Of a DNA stretch of 64,000 bases, positions 10,026 through 18,306 are shown piece by piece (the first letter of the stretch is position 1; every line of letters starts with the position of its first letter). A program made the translations under genes and the position numbers. This DNA is from Maribacter sp. HTCC2170 (GTDB taxonomy: Bacteria > Bacteroidota > Bacteroidia > Flavobacteriales > Flavobacteriaceae). Under the pieces are notes generated by a model. It saw only the letters and a program-made list of their open reading frames with translations, was not told the DNA's origin and did not search any database. The stretch spans positions 741,501 through 805,500 of the forward strand of contig NC_014472.1 in NCBI RefSeq assembly GCF_000153165.2, read 5' to 3'.

Positions 10026-11507
10026 TCATTCTTTGGTTATTTTAAAAACATAAGCGTAGTCCAATCCAGGCTGAATTTTATTTGGGTCGTAGGTGGAACC
10101 TTCCAAAACAATATTATTTCCCTGTTGTTTCCAGTTAATCGTCTCTCCAGTCGCCAACAAGGTAATAAGAGAGCTTTTATTCAACACGACATTTTCTAAA
10201 ACAATTTCTTTATCTGACCATCTGGGGACAATAGCATAATAAGCACTGTTAGTCTGAGTGAAGAATACCTCTTTTACCGCATATCCTGGTTCGGGATCAA
10301 CAGTTTGTTTTAATATAAAGTCACCGCCTAAATAGTGCTGTTTTGGTTTGAAATTTCGTTCACCTTCAGACCACTGAAAAGAACTATTCCAAGGAGTGGT
10401 ATTGTAAATGGCCTCCCCATTAACTCTTAACCACTTACCCATTTGTTTTAACCTTTCTTGCATTATTACCGGGATTCTACCTCGAGAATCAGGACCAATG
10501 TCCAGCAATAAATTACCACCCGTACTAACAATATTTACTAGCATCAAAACCAATGCTTTAGGAGTGTTATAATCCTCACTATCTTCATTTTGGTTGTACC
10601 CAAATGAGAACCCCATTCCTCTGCATTCTTCCCAAGGTTTTTCAAATTCAGGTGCTTCAGATTCATATTCTGTTGTAAAATAACCTCCATGCTTTTTTCG
10701 AACACCTTTTCCCCAGCGATCGTTTACAACCACCGTATTTTTTATCTTGGATTCGTTGAACAACCAAGCCAAAAATTCTTTCGACTTCCATTTTTCGGCT
10801 TCCATATCCCATTCCCCGTCTGCCCAAAGGATGTCCGGTTGGTAATTTTGAACTAAATCTTTTACTTGAGGCAGAAAATGTTCATCTACAAAACGTTCCT
10901 TGTCATTTTGCCACCAAGGGTGATACCATTCGTATAATGAATAATACAAGCCCATCTTAATTCCCTTCTTCTTAACTGCATTTGACAATTCTCCAACCAA
11001 ATCTTTTTTAGACCCAACTTCCATACTATTCCATGCAAATCCTCGATCATTGGCTTCTTTGTTTGGCCATAATGTAAAACCATCATGATGTTTTGAAGTA
11101 AGAACCACATATTTTGCACCAGCTTCTTCAAACAAACTTGCCCATTTATCTGGTTCGAACAAATCTGCTTTGAACATTTCCCCAAATTTGTAATAGTCAA
11201 AATTCTTACCGTATGTCTTATGATGATACTTGGTAACCTCATCTCCTTTAAAATCTCCATTTCCAAAAAGAGCCTCGCTTTGCAACCAGTATTGATACCA
11301 TTCAGAATAAGTGCCTTTGGGCGACCACGCAGGAACCGAATATGGGCCCCAATGAATAAATATTCCAAACTTGGCTCCTCCGAACCAATTCGGAACCGAT
11401 CTGGAGTCAATTGATTCCCAGGTGGGTTGATATTGTTTTTGGGTCTGAGCCACACCTGAATAAACTATGCATAGAAATACGAAGAGAATTGTAACTTTTT
11501 TGAGCAT
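10026..11507 (-). CDS. GH29 alpha-L-fucosidase, secreted (subfamily A-like)
   Basis: 493 residues with a type I signal peptide ending near SGVAQ (residue 21). The retaining GH29 barrel has WFGGAKFGIFIHWG, SKHHDGFTLW and DILWADGEWD, where Asp230 is the predicted nucleophile. A C-terminal beta domain (about 375-490) follows, as in most family members. It lacks the extra carbohydrate-binding domains of its neighbour, consistent with the broader-specificity subfamily A. First gene of the six-gene leftward operon, so its upstream region (11508-11766) should hold the operon promoter. It would release alpha-L-fucose in the periplasm. Confidence 0.94.
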   Translation of the reverse strand: MLKKVTILFVFLCIVYSGVAQTQKQYQPTWESIDSRSVPNWFGGAKFGIFIHWGPYSVPAWSPKGTYSEWYQYWLQSEALFGNGDFKGDEVTKYHHKTYGKNFDYYKFGEMFKADLFEPDKWASLFEEAGAKYVVLTSKHHDGFTLWPNKEANDRGFAWNSMEVGSKKDLVGELSNAVKKKGIKMGLYYSLYEWYHPWWQNDKERFVDEHFLPQVKDLVQNYQPDILWADGEWDMEAEKWKSKEFLAWLFNESKIKNTVVVNDRWGKGVRKKHGGYFTTEYESEAPEFEKPWEECRGMGFSFGYNQNEDSEDYNTPKALVLMLVNIVSTGGNLLLDIGPDSRGRIPVIMQERLKQMGKWLRVNGEAIYNTTPWNSSFQWSEGERNFKPKQHYLGGDFILKQTVDPEPGYAVKEVFFTQTNSAYYAIVPRWSDKEIVLENVVLNKSSLITLLATGETINWKQQGNNIVLEGSTYDPNKIQPGLDYAYVFKITKE

Positions 11508-11527
11508 AACCTTTAATCTTAGTGTAT

Positions 11528-11535
11528 CAAATTTA
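11528..11535 (-). promoter_or_regulatory. Possible -7 element of the fucosidase operon
   Basis: On the minus strand the sequence reads TAAATTTG, a perfect fit to the Bacteroidota -7 consensus TAnnTTTG, about 20 bases upstream of the first GH29 start codon. The nearest TTG that could serve as the -33 element is 26 bases further upstream, longer than the usual 17-23, so the pairing is weak. The rest of 11508-11766 holds no reading frame; the only other structure seen is a short inverted repeat (TTCGAT at 11694-11699 and ATCGAA at 11707-11712). Confidence 0.35.
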
Positions 11536-11766
11536 CCTTCAGAAAGATTAAATTGCTACCACAAAATTTATTATTACCGATACTTTTTTTGCCCTTTTTG
11601 ATTGTAGTTATTCAATCATGGACAATAATCTTCATAGATTTACCACGAATGGGCAATACAATTCTAAGTATCTTTAGGGACTAAAAAGTAGGTTTCGATA
11701 TTAAAAATCGAAGTTTCTATTCAACTCACGTTTTCTTTACAAATTATTAAATTTAGGCTACCTACA

Positions 11767-13152
11767 ATGTATACGATTGTTGACATAGAAACCACCGGAA
11801 ATGGAATAAAAGGCAACAAGATTACAGAAATATCGATTTTTAAGTATGATGGATATGATATTATAGATGAATTTACCTCATTGGTTAATCCTGAATGTGA
11901 AATCCCCTATTTCATTACTGGGCTGACAGGGATAGACAATGACTTGGTTCGTGATGCTCCCAAATTGATTGAAATTTCTCATAAGATTTTAGAAATAACC
12001 AAAGACACCATTTTTGTGGCCCATAGTGTTGGTTTTGATTATGGAGTTATCAAAAATGAGTTGAAAACCATTGGCCTTGATTTTACTCGAAAAAAGTTGT
12101 GCACGGTGCGATTGTCCAGAAAACTGATACCCGGTTATAATTCATACAGCCTTGGAAAAATATGCTCTGCCCTAAAAATTCCTTTGACCGATAGGCATAG
12201 GGCAAGGGGCGATGCCCATGCAACCACCTTATTATTCCAAAAATTATTACGGGCTAAAGATGCCGATGCCGTATTCAAAAAATTTCTGAACGCCCGTTCA
12301 CAGGAAACCACTCTCCCACCAAGTTTACCCAAACAAACCTATGATAACCTTCCCACAGTTCCTGGCATATATTATTTTAAAAATGAAAAAGGGAAGATAA
12401 TTTATGTTGGCAAGGCGATAAATATCAAGAAAAGGGTATTGAGTCATTTCTATGATAAAGCAACCAAAGAAATTCAAATGTGTGAGGAAACAACGGATAT
12501 TGATTACGAACTATCCGGCAGTGACCTCGTAGCACTTTTAATGGAATCCGCGGCAATAAAGCACCATTACCCCGAATATAACCGGGCCCAAAAAAGAAAT
12601 GTTCAGCGCTATGGTATTTTCACTTATGAGGACAGAAATGGGATTATGCATTTGGCATTCAATAAAATAAAGATGGCACCAAATCCTGTTGCTATCTTAT
12701 ATAACACCACAGATTGCCGATTGTATCTCGAAGAAATATGTAAGTCATTTTCGCTCTGTGCTAAATTTTGCCACCTCCAAGAAAATGTAACGACATGTTC
12801 TCATTACAGAATAAAACAATGCGATGGTATTTGCAGGGGCATCGAAACTTCAGAAGTTTATAATAACAAGGTAAATATGGCCCTTTCTTATATAAAAGAT
12901 TCAAATGAAAATTTTATCATTCAGGAAAAGGGAAGAAGTTTTATTGAAAGTGCATTTGTAATGGTCAAAAATGGAATCTACGTTGGATATGGCTTTATTG
13001 ATAAGGAAGTCCAAATAAACACTAATGAAGATTTAGAAGCCTATTTAATACCCCAAAAAAACACATTGGAAACTGAACGTATCATTAAGTCATTTGTAAC
13101 AAGAAATCCCAACAAGTTGCAAGAAGGTGTTGAGGAACTAACATTCGAATGA
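11767..13152 (+). CDS. DEDDh exonuclease fused to a UvrC/Cho-type GIY-YIG nuclease domain
   Basis: 461 residues. The N-terminal 170 residues are a DnaQ-like 3'-5' exonuclease: DIETTG gives Asp6 and Glu8, HSVGFDYGVIKNE supplies the middle motif, and HRARGDAHATT the His/Asp motif. From about residue 195 a GIY-YIG endonuclease domain follows (PGIYYFKNEKGKIIYVGKA, NIKKRVLSHF), as in the N-terminal half of UvrC and in Cho. The remaining region has several Cys residues and no helix-hairpin-helix tail. Similar fusions are annotated as DNA polymerase III epsilon-like proteins in Bacteroidota and are presumed repair nucleases. It stands alone, divergent from the sugar operon. Domain calls are strong; the biological role is inferred. 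Confidence 0.88.
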   Translation: MYTIVDIETTGNGIKGNKITEISIFKYDGYDIIDEFTSLVNPECEIPYFITGLTGIDNDLVRDAPKLIEISHKILEITKDTIFVAHSVGFDYGVIKNELKTIGLDFTRKKLCTVRLSRKLIPGYNSYSLGKICSALKIPLTDRHRARGDAHATTLLFQKLLRAKDADAVFKKFLNARSQETTLPPSLPKQTYDNLPTVPGIYYFKNEKGKIIYVGKAINIKKRVLSHFYDKATKEIQMCEETTDIDYELSGSDLVALLMESAAIKHHYPEYNRAQKRNVQRYGIFTYEDRNGIMHLAFNKIKMAPNPVAILYNTTDCRLYLEEICKSFSLCAKFCHLQENVTTCSHYRIKQCDGICRGIETSEVYNNKVNMALSYIKDSNENFIIQEKGRSFIESAFVMVKNGIYVGYGFIDKEVQINTNEDLEAYLIPQKNTLETERIIKSFVTRNPNKLQEGVEELTFE

Positions 13153-13267
13153 ATCCTGTGCATAGAGTATTTGCAAATCGCCATGCTATGAAAAACCTAG
13201 GCAATAGAAAATCGTTTCTTAATTAGAAGATTTCTTATAGTCCAATGTAAAAAATGCCGCCTAAGAT

Positions 13268-13399
13268 TTAGCTATCTTTTTTCTTACCACTATTCATGAG
13301 CATTAATAATGCCACGACCAATGCTACGCACACCGCGGCAAAAACACCAATCATTATAATTCCGTTGCCCCAATTCACTAAAGGTAGTATGTATGCCAT
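13268..13399 (-). CDS. 43-residue single-pass membrane peptide
   Basis: A short reading frame starts at ATG 13397-13399 and ends with TAA at 13268-13270. The peptide begins MAYILPLVNWGNGIIMIGVF, continues with a hydrophobic stretch (AAVCVALVVALLMLM) and ends NSGKKKDS, so it has one clear transmembrane helix and a positively charged tail. This is the form of real small membrane proteins rather than a chance frame. It lies about 100 bases downstream of the DUF2892 gene on the same strand and may be co-transcribed with it. I do not recognise a family. Confidence rests on its composition and position only. Confidence 0.6.
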   Translation of the reverse strand: MAYILPLVNWGNGIIMIGVFAAVCVALVVALLMLMNSGKKKDS

Positions 13400-13498
13400 T
13401 GTATTGAATATTTAATCAAAGTGTAAAAATAAAATGTCTTAAAACTTCAAAATATGATAAAAGTCAGGTAACGTTAATACCGCAGCCATAAAACGAAG

Positions 13499-13708
13499 CT
13501 AATCCTTCTTTCTTCTACAACTGTTTATTCCGAACATACCATATAAAGGACAAAAACCTACCAAACTGGTAATTACAAAAATAGCTGATGCTGTTAAAAG
13601 AATATAAGCCGAAGTACCACTTACAACCTCAAAATAAACTAAAAGTCCAGCAACTATTGCCAAAACAACCCTTATTATTTTGTCCAAACCTCCCATATTT
13701 TTTTTCAT
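13499..13708 (-). CDS. DUF2892 (YgaP-type) small membrane protein
   Basis: 69 residues. The opening MKKNMGGLDKIIRVVLA matches the DUF2892 signature (N-terminal MG-x-x-D-x-x-x-R block), and two hydrophobic helices follow with the conserved FCPLYGMFGI block before a basic tail (SCRRKKD). In other bacteria this membrane segment is often fused to or encoded beside rhodanese domains, as in YgaP, and it occurs in sulfide and thiosulfate gene groups. Here it lies just downstream of the MBL/rhodanese gene on the same strand, which fits that association. The molecular function is not established. Confidence 0.88.
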   Translation of the reverse strand: MKKNMGGLDKIIRVVLAIVAGLLVYFEVVSGTSAYILLTASAIFVITSLVGFCPLYGMFGINSCRRKKD

Positions 13709-13819
13709 GCCTAATCGGTTTTGTTAACTAATCATTAAATAAAATGTAATCATCTAAACAATTATCGTAAAGAATCAAGGACTATAATCAAACCTCTATT
13801 TTAAAACCAATTTCTCTCT

Positions 13820-15229
13820 CTACAAAGTAGTAGGGCAGACATAATTGGTAACTTCAATCCCAGCAGTTTTGATTGCCTTGAACCCTTCGGCGACATCAAT
13901 AAAATTATGGATTCCTCTACTCTTCAAAATTGATGCTGCAATAACAGATCGATAGCCCCCTGCACAATGCACCAAAAATTCTTGCTCTTTAGGGAATTCT
14001 GCAAGGTGCTTGTTTATAACATCCAGTGGAGTATTTAGAGCATCAATAACATGTTCAGATTTGTACTCACTTTCTTTGCGAACATCAAAGACTGATATTC
14101 CTTTCTTATTAATTTGTTCCTTCACTTCTGTCGCAGACAACGAAGTAATAGTATCATCTTCCTTACCCGCTTCTTTCCAAGAGTCAAATCCTCCTTTTAA
14201 ATATCCCAAAGTACCATCAAAGCCAACGCGAGAAAGTCTTATGACCGTTTCATTTTCTTTACCTGTAGGTGCGACCAATAAAATGGGTTGTTTTACATCA
14301 GCGATCAATGCCCCCACCCAAGGAGCAAAATCACCGTTTAATCCAATAAAAATTGAACGCGGAATGTGCCCTTTTACAAATTCATTTTGATGTCGTACAT
14401 CCAAGACCAAAGCCCCAGTTTCATTAGCTACAGCTTCAAAAGCTTCAGGAGACAAAGCAACATTACCTCTTTTTAGCACATCATCTATATCCTCATAACC
14501 CTCTTTGTTCATCTTCACATTCAATGGAAAATATTTTGGTGGAGGTAACAGACCTTCGGTAACCTCATCTATAAATTCCTGCCTCGTCATATCCGTACGA
14601 AGCGCATAATTCATTTTCTTTTGATTACCCAAGGTATCAACTGTTTCTTTCATCATATTCTTACCACAAGCCGATCCAGCACCATGCGCGGGATAAACAA
14701 TGATATCATTGGCCAAAGGCATTATTTTGGTGCGAAGACTATCAAACAATATTCCGGCTAAATCTTCCTGAGTCATATTTGCAGCTTTTTGAGCCAAATC
14801 CGGCCTTCCAACATCTCCCAAGAACAAAGTATCACCGGAAAATATTGCATGATCTTTACCCTCTTCATCTTTAAGAAGATAAGTCGTACTTTCCATGGTA
14901 TGACCTGGCGTATGCAATACCTTAATGGTTAGTTCCCCAAGTTTAAATTCTTGATTATCTTCTGCAATAATTGCCTCAAAGGATGGGTTAGCTGTTGGCC
15001 CATAAATAATAGGGGCACCTGTTTGCCTGGATAAGGTAACATGACCACTCACGAAATCAGCATGAAAATGTGTTTCAAAAATATACTTGATTTTGGCATT
15101 ATCAGTTCTAGCGCGTTCAATATAGGGCTCCACTTCCCGTAATGGATCAATAATGGCTACTTCCCCATTACTTTCAATATAATAAGCTCCCTGGGCAAGG
15201 CACCCCGTATAAATCTGTTCTATGTTCAT
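13820..15229 (-). CDS. Persulfide dioxygenase-like MBL hydrolase fused to two rhodanese domains
   Basis: 469 residues from the start MNIEQIYTG at 15229; an in-frame ATG exists at 15286, but its extra 19 residues (MLIYKYLYP...) do not fit the family. The metallo-beta-lactamase domain (about 1-240) has ETHFHADFVSGH, HTPGHTMEST, FSGDTLF and YPAHGAG. This arrangement resembles ETHE1/PDO-type persulfide dioxygenases, which oxidise glutathione persulfide to sulfite. Two rhodanese domains follow. The first (LDVRHQNEFVKGH) lacks the active-site Cys at its loop (LLVAPTGKE). The second (FDVRKESEYKSEH, HCAGGYRS) keeps it. The gene follows the SulP transporter by 63 bases and precedes the DUF2892 gene. 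A sulfide-detoxification role is likely. Confidence 0.88.
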   Translation of the reverse strand: MNIEQIYTGCLAQGAYYIESNGEVAIIDPLREVEPYIERARTDNAKIKYIFETHFHADFVSGHVTLSRQTGAPIIYGPTANPSFEAIIAEDNQEFKLGELTIKVLHTPGHTMESTTYLLKDEEGKDHAIFSGDTLFLGDVGRPDLAQKAANMTQEDLAGILFDSLRTKIMPLANDIIVYPAHGAGSACGKNMMKETVDTLGNQKKMNYALRTDMTRQEFIDEVTEGLLPPPKYFPLNVKMNKEGYEDIDDVLKRGNVALSPEAFEAVANETGALVLDVRHQNEFVKGHIPRSIFIGLNGDFAPWVGALIADVKQPILLVAPTGKENETVIRLSRVGFDGTLGYLKGGFDSWKEAGKEDDTITSLSATEVKEQINKKGISVFDVRKESEYKSEHVIDALNTPLDVINKHLAEFPKEQEFLVHCAGGYRSVIAASILKSRGIHNFIDVAEGFKAIKTAGIEVTNYVCPTTL

Positions 15230-15292
15230 ATTCTTCTTCTGTATAAATATTGTAATTATAGGATATAAGTATTTATAAATCAGCAATAATAT

Positions 15293-17020
15293 TTACCACA
15301 ATTTTTTGCTCTGATGAGCAATCTTTTCACGAAAATCGGGAATATTAGCTGGATCATCAAAATGGGCAACTGCCTCCTTGGTCCTTACAAAAAGAAAATC
15401 CTTATCCAAAGCATCAATAATTCCACTACTAAAAATAATATCCCTGGTAGGGCCAATTGCACCGGCTATATAAAATCTTAGATCGTGATCATGTAATTCG
15501 TTAATAACTGAAATCAACATATTCGCAGCAGTTGAGTCTATATAGTTCACCGCTTCGGCATTTAATATAACGCCTTTTAAACCATTCCCTTTGGCATTAA
15601 CCTCTTTCATTAAATGGGACTTAAAATAACTTTTGTTTCCGAAATATAATTGAGAGTCAAATCTTAATATGAGTAAATCCTCCCGTTTCTCAATTTCATC
15701 GCCAAACCGCTCTATATTCTTATAATATTCGGATCCTTTTACCTTTCCCAATACAGCAAAATGAGGTTTTGAAGTACGATATACCATCAAGAGTAATGAA
15801 AAAAGAACGCCAATTAGTACACCTTCCTTAATTCCAATAAACAAAGTAATCAAGAAAGTAAGCACTAAAACGATAAACTCATCTTTACGAAATTTCCATA
15901 ATGTTCTGGGGTACTCAAAATCTATCAAGCCAAATACAGAGACCATTATTATACTTGCTAGAATTGCCTTTGGTAAAAAATAGAACAGCGGAGTCAAAAA
16001 CAATAAAGTAACCACTACCGTAATAACACTGAACAACGCATAAAGATTTGTCTTGCCACCGACATCACCGCTAATTGCCGAACGGGAAAAACTTGCTGTA
16101 ACGGGATACGATTGAAAAAAAGAACCAACGATATTGGAACTCCCGAGTGCAATAAGTTCCTGGTTTGCATCTATGGTCTCCTCGTTGTTCTTTTCTTCGA
16201 TGGCTTTTCCTATTGAAATAGCCTCAAGGTAACCCACCAGTGCTAAAGTCAAAGCAATTGGCCAAAGATCCATTACATTCTGAAAACTAAAATCAGGGAC
16301 TTGAAAATTTGGCAACCCATTTGGTATCTCGCCTACAATTTTAATGCCTAAATGCTGAAGTTCAAGAAAATAGACACTTAGAATCCCCAAAACAACTACT
16401 AACAGAATAGAGGGTATTTTTCTGTTAACTTTTTTTAGAAGAACAATGATAAGTATGCCGATAATGCCGATAGCAAAATCATATATGTTAGTTTCGACGA
16501 GCTTGTCAAAAACATTAAGCACAAGTTGATGGAACTTATTACTTTTTTCAATATCAGCACCCAACAAATGCTTTATTTGACTGAACATAATAATAAGTGC
16601 TGCACCGGAAGTAAAACCGCTAATCACAGGTTTAGACAGAAAATTCACCAAAAACCCCATTCTAAACAGACCAAAAAGCAGTTGTATGGCACCAACCATA
16701 AATGCCAAAAAAATTGCTATTGCAATGTAATTCTCAATGCCTGTAATAGCCAAGGTACCTAACCCGGCAGCAACCAACAAAGAATCCATCGCAACAGGGC
16801 CAACGGCCAATTGTCTTGAAGTACCTAAAAACAAATAAACCAATATAGGAAAAACAGAAGCGTACAAACCATATACGGGTGGTAACCCAGCAATCATGGC
16901 ATACGCCATGCCTTGCGGAACAAGAATGATTCCAACAGTAAGACCTGCTATCAAATCCTTTAAAAGGAAGCTTTTATTGTATTTGGACAACCAATCTTGA
17001 AATGGGAAAAAATTTCGCAT
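15293..17020 (-). CDS. SulP family anion transporter with STAS domain
   Basis: 575 residues with many hydrophobic helices. The N-terminus carries the SulP signature (DLIAGLTVGIILVPQGMAYA, GLPPVYGLYAS), and a middle conserved block reads LGSSNIVGSFFQSYPVTASF. The C-terminal 130 residues are a STAS domain (LLILRFDSQLYFGNKSYF, VNYIDSTAANML). SulP carriers move sulfate, bicarbonate or other anions across the inner membrane; the substrate cannot be read from sequence. It lies upstream of the persulfide-dioxygenase-like gene, suggesting sulfate or sulfite traffic. On the minus strand TAAATTTG sits only a few bases before its ATG, too close for a standard leader. Confidence 0.93.
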   Translation of the reverse strand: MRNFFPFQDWLSKYNKSFLLKDLIAGLTVGIILVPQGMAYAMIAGLPPVYGLYASVFPILVYLFLGTSRQLAVGPVAMDSLLVAAGLGTLAITGIENYIAIAIFLAFMVGAIQLLFGLFRMGFLVNFLSKPVISGFTSGAALIIMFSQIKHLLGADIEKSNKFHQLVLNVFDKLVETNIYDFAIGIIGILIIVLLKKVNRKIPSILLVVVLGILSVYFLELQHLGIKIVGEIPNGLPNFQVPDFSFQNVMDLWPIALTLALVGYLEAISIGKAIEEKNNEETIDANQELIALGSSNIVGSFFQSYPVTASFSRSAISGDVGGKTNLYALFSVITVVVTLLFLTPLFYFLPKAILASIIMVSVFGLIDFEYPRTLWKFRKDEFIVLVLTFLITLFIGIKEGVLIGVLFSLLLMVYRTSKPHFAVLGKVKGSEYYKNIERFGDEIEKREDLLILRFDSQLYFGNKSYFKSHLMKEVNAKGNGLKGVILNAEAVNYIDSTAANMLISVINELHDHDLRFYIAGAIGPTRDIIFSSGIIDALDKDFLFVRTKEAVAHFDDPANIPDFREKIAHQSKKLW

Positions 17021-17049
17021 TGGTCAAATTTACGCAAATCAAGCAGGAA

Positions 17050-18228
17050 TTAATGAATATTTCCACCCACAGAAAGTCCGCTTGGCACTTTTTCAGGAAT
17101 CGACTTATCAAAATCATCATCGTTCAATGTATTCAAAAAAGAAATTATCAACGACATTTCTTTGACACTAAGCTCTAATTCACGAACAAACGGGTCAAAC
17201 TTTTCTTTTGGAACCAGAGGGTTTCTGCTTTTTCCGTTGGCTATATCTTCATAGAACTCCAACACTCTTTTCAAAGTCTTTAGGCTACCATTATGCATAT
17301 ATGGCGCAGTATATCTTAGATTTCTCAAAGATGGTGTCCTAAACCCAAAACTATCCTTTACACCCGCATCTGGCAACTCTAATTTACTGTTTTGGGGAAC
17401 TCCAAGGACATGAACTTTATAGTCAGAGAACATGGGACCATTATGACAGTTTACACAACCTACTTTTTTGAAAAGCTCAAAGCCTTCTTTCTCAGAAATG
17501 AGAATAGCATCATTATCCCCTCGCATAAATTGATCAAAGCGCGAATTATTTGTTATTAAACTACGCTCAAATGCCGCAATAGCCTTTCCTAGATTTTCAA
17601 TTGAAATATTAGCATCCCCGAAAGCAGTATTGAACAATTCTCTATATTCAGGAATTTGATTCAACCTACTAACTACTTCTTCCAAAATCTCAGATTCAGA
17701 AAACCCGTGACCTCGCATTTCTTCAAAGGCCTTTATTGGCTCCAAAGCCTGTTTCTCTAGGCTCTTAACCCGGTCATCCCAAAACATTGGAGCATCTCCA
17801 GGATTATACTTGTTATATGTATTTATTCCGTTAAACGCCGTATTAATAATGGTTTGCGCGTTTCTTTTAACAAATGGTATATCGTTTGGAGAATTGAATT
17901 TTCGTTTGCTCCCAAAACCTTTCGCATTCGCACCGATTGAAATATCCAAAAACTCGGCATAACCAGTACTAGGGTGATGACAAGTGGCACAAGCCACATC
18001 TTTATTTCCTGAAAGAATTGGATCAAAAAACAATAATCGCCCAAGTTCAATTTTTTCAAACGAATTCACATTGCCTTTTGGGTCCATTACCTGTTTTGGC
18101 AGGGCCGATATAGTAGTAGAAACCTTTTTAACGGGCTTATTGGATATTTTTTTAGTTTTTGAATCAGAACATCCCAATAAACTGAACACTGAAACAAATA
18201 ACAATATGAATAAAAGTAAACTTCTCAT
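17050..18228 (-). CDS. Diheme cytochrome c peroxidase (CcpA/MauG family), lipoprotein
   Basis: 392 residues; lipobox SLLGC (Cys20). Two c-type heme sites are visible: CATCH at 80-84 and CVNCH at about 258-262. Family blocks include LGRLLFFDPILSGN, FRTPSLRNLRYTAPYMHNG and the late SFLNTLND. Bacterial diheme peroxidases reduce periplasmic hydrogen peroxide with electrons from small cytochromes; MauG relatives modify proteins instead. The gene ends 29 bases before the SulP gene on the same strand. Motif-level evidence is strong for the family; peroxidase activity itself is inferred. Confidence 0.93.
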   Translation of the reverse strand: MRSLLLFILLFVSVFSLLGCSDSKTKKISNKPVKKVSTTISALPKQVMDPKGNVNSFEKIELGRLLFFDPILSGNKDVACATCHHPSTGYAEFLDISIGANAKGFGSKRKFNSPNDIPFVKRNAQTIINTAFNGINTYNKYNPGDAPMFWDDRVKSLEKQALEPIKAFEEMRGHGFSESEILEEVVSRLNQIPEYRELFNTAFGDANISIENLGKAIAAFERSLITNNSRFDQFMRGDNDAILISEKEGFELFKKVGCVNCHNGPMFSDYKVHVLGVPQNSKLELPDAGVKDSFGFRTPSLRNLRYTAPYMHNGSLKTLKRVLEFYEDIANGKSRNPLVPKEKFDPFVRELELSVKEMSLIISFLNTLNDDDFDKSIPEKVPSGLSVGGNIH

Positions 18229-18306
18229 TTCATTCGTTATTTGCTGTTCTTTTTCATCTTATTGCTATAAAAATATAATTTAAATTCATAAGTCCATTAA
18301 ACTCGT

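Noticed and set aside
10886-11455. 189-codon open frame on the minus strand within the first GH29 gene
   Set aside because: It lies entirely inside the strongly supported fucosidase gene in another frame, and its product shows no recognisable domain.
15230-15286. Upstream extension of the MBL/rhodanese gene by 19 codons
   Set aside because: The added peptide is hydrophobic and lacks family similarity, and MNIEQIYTG is the natural start.
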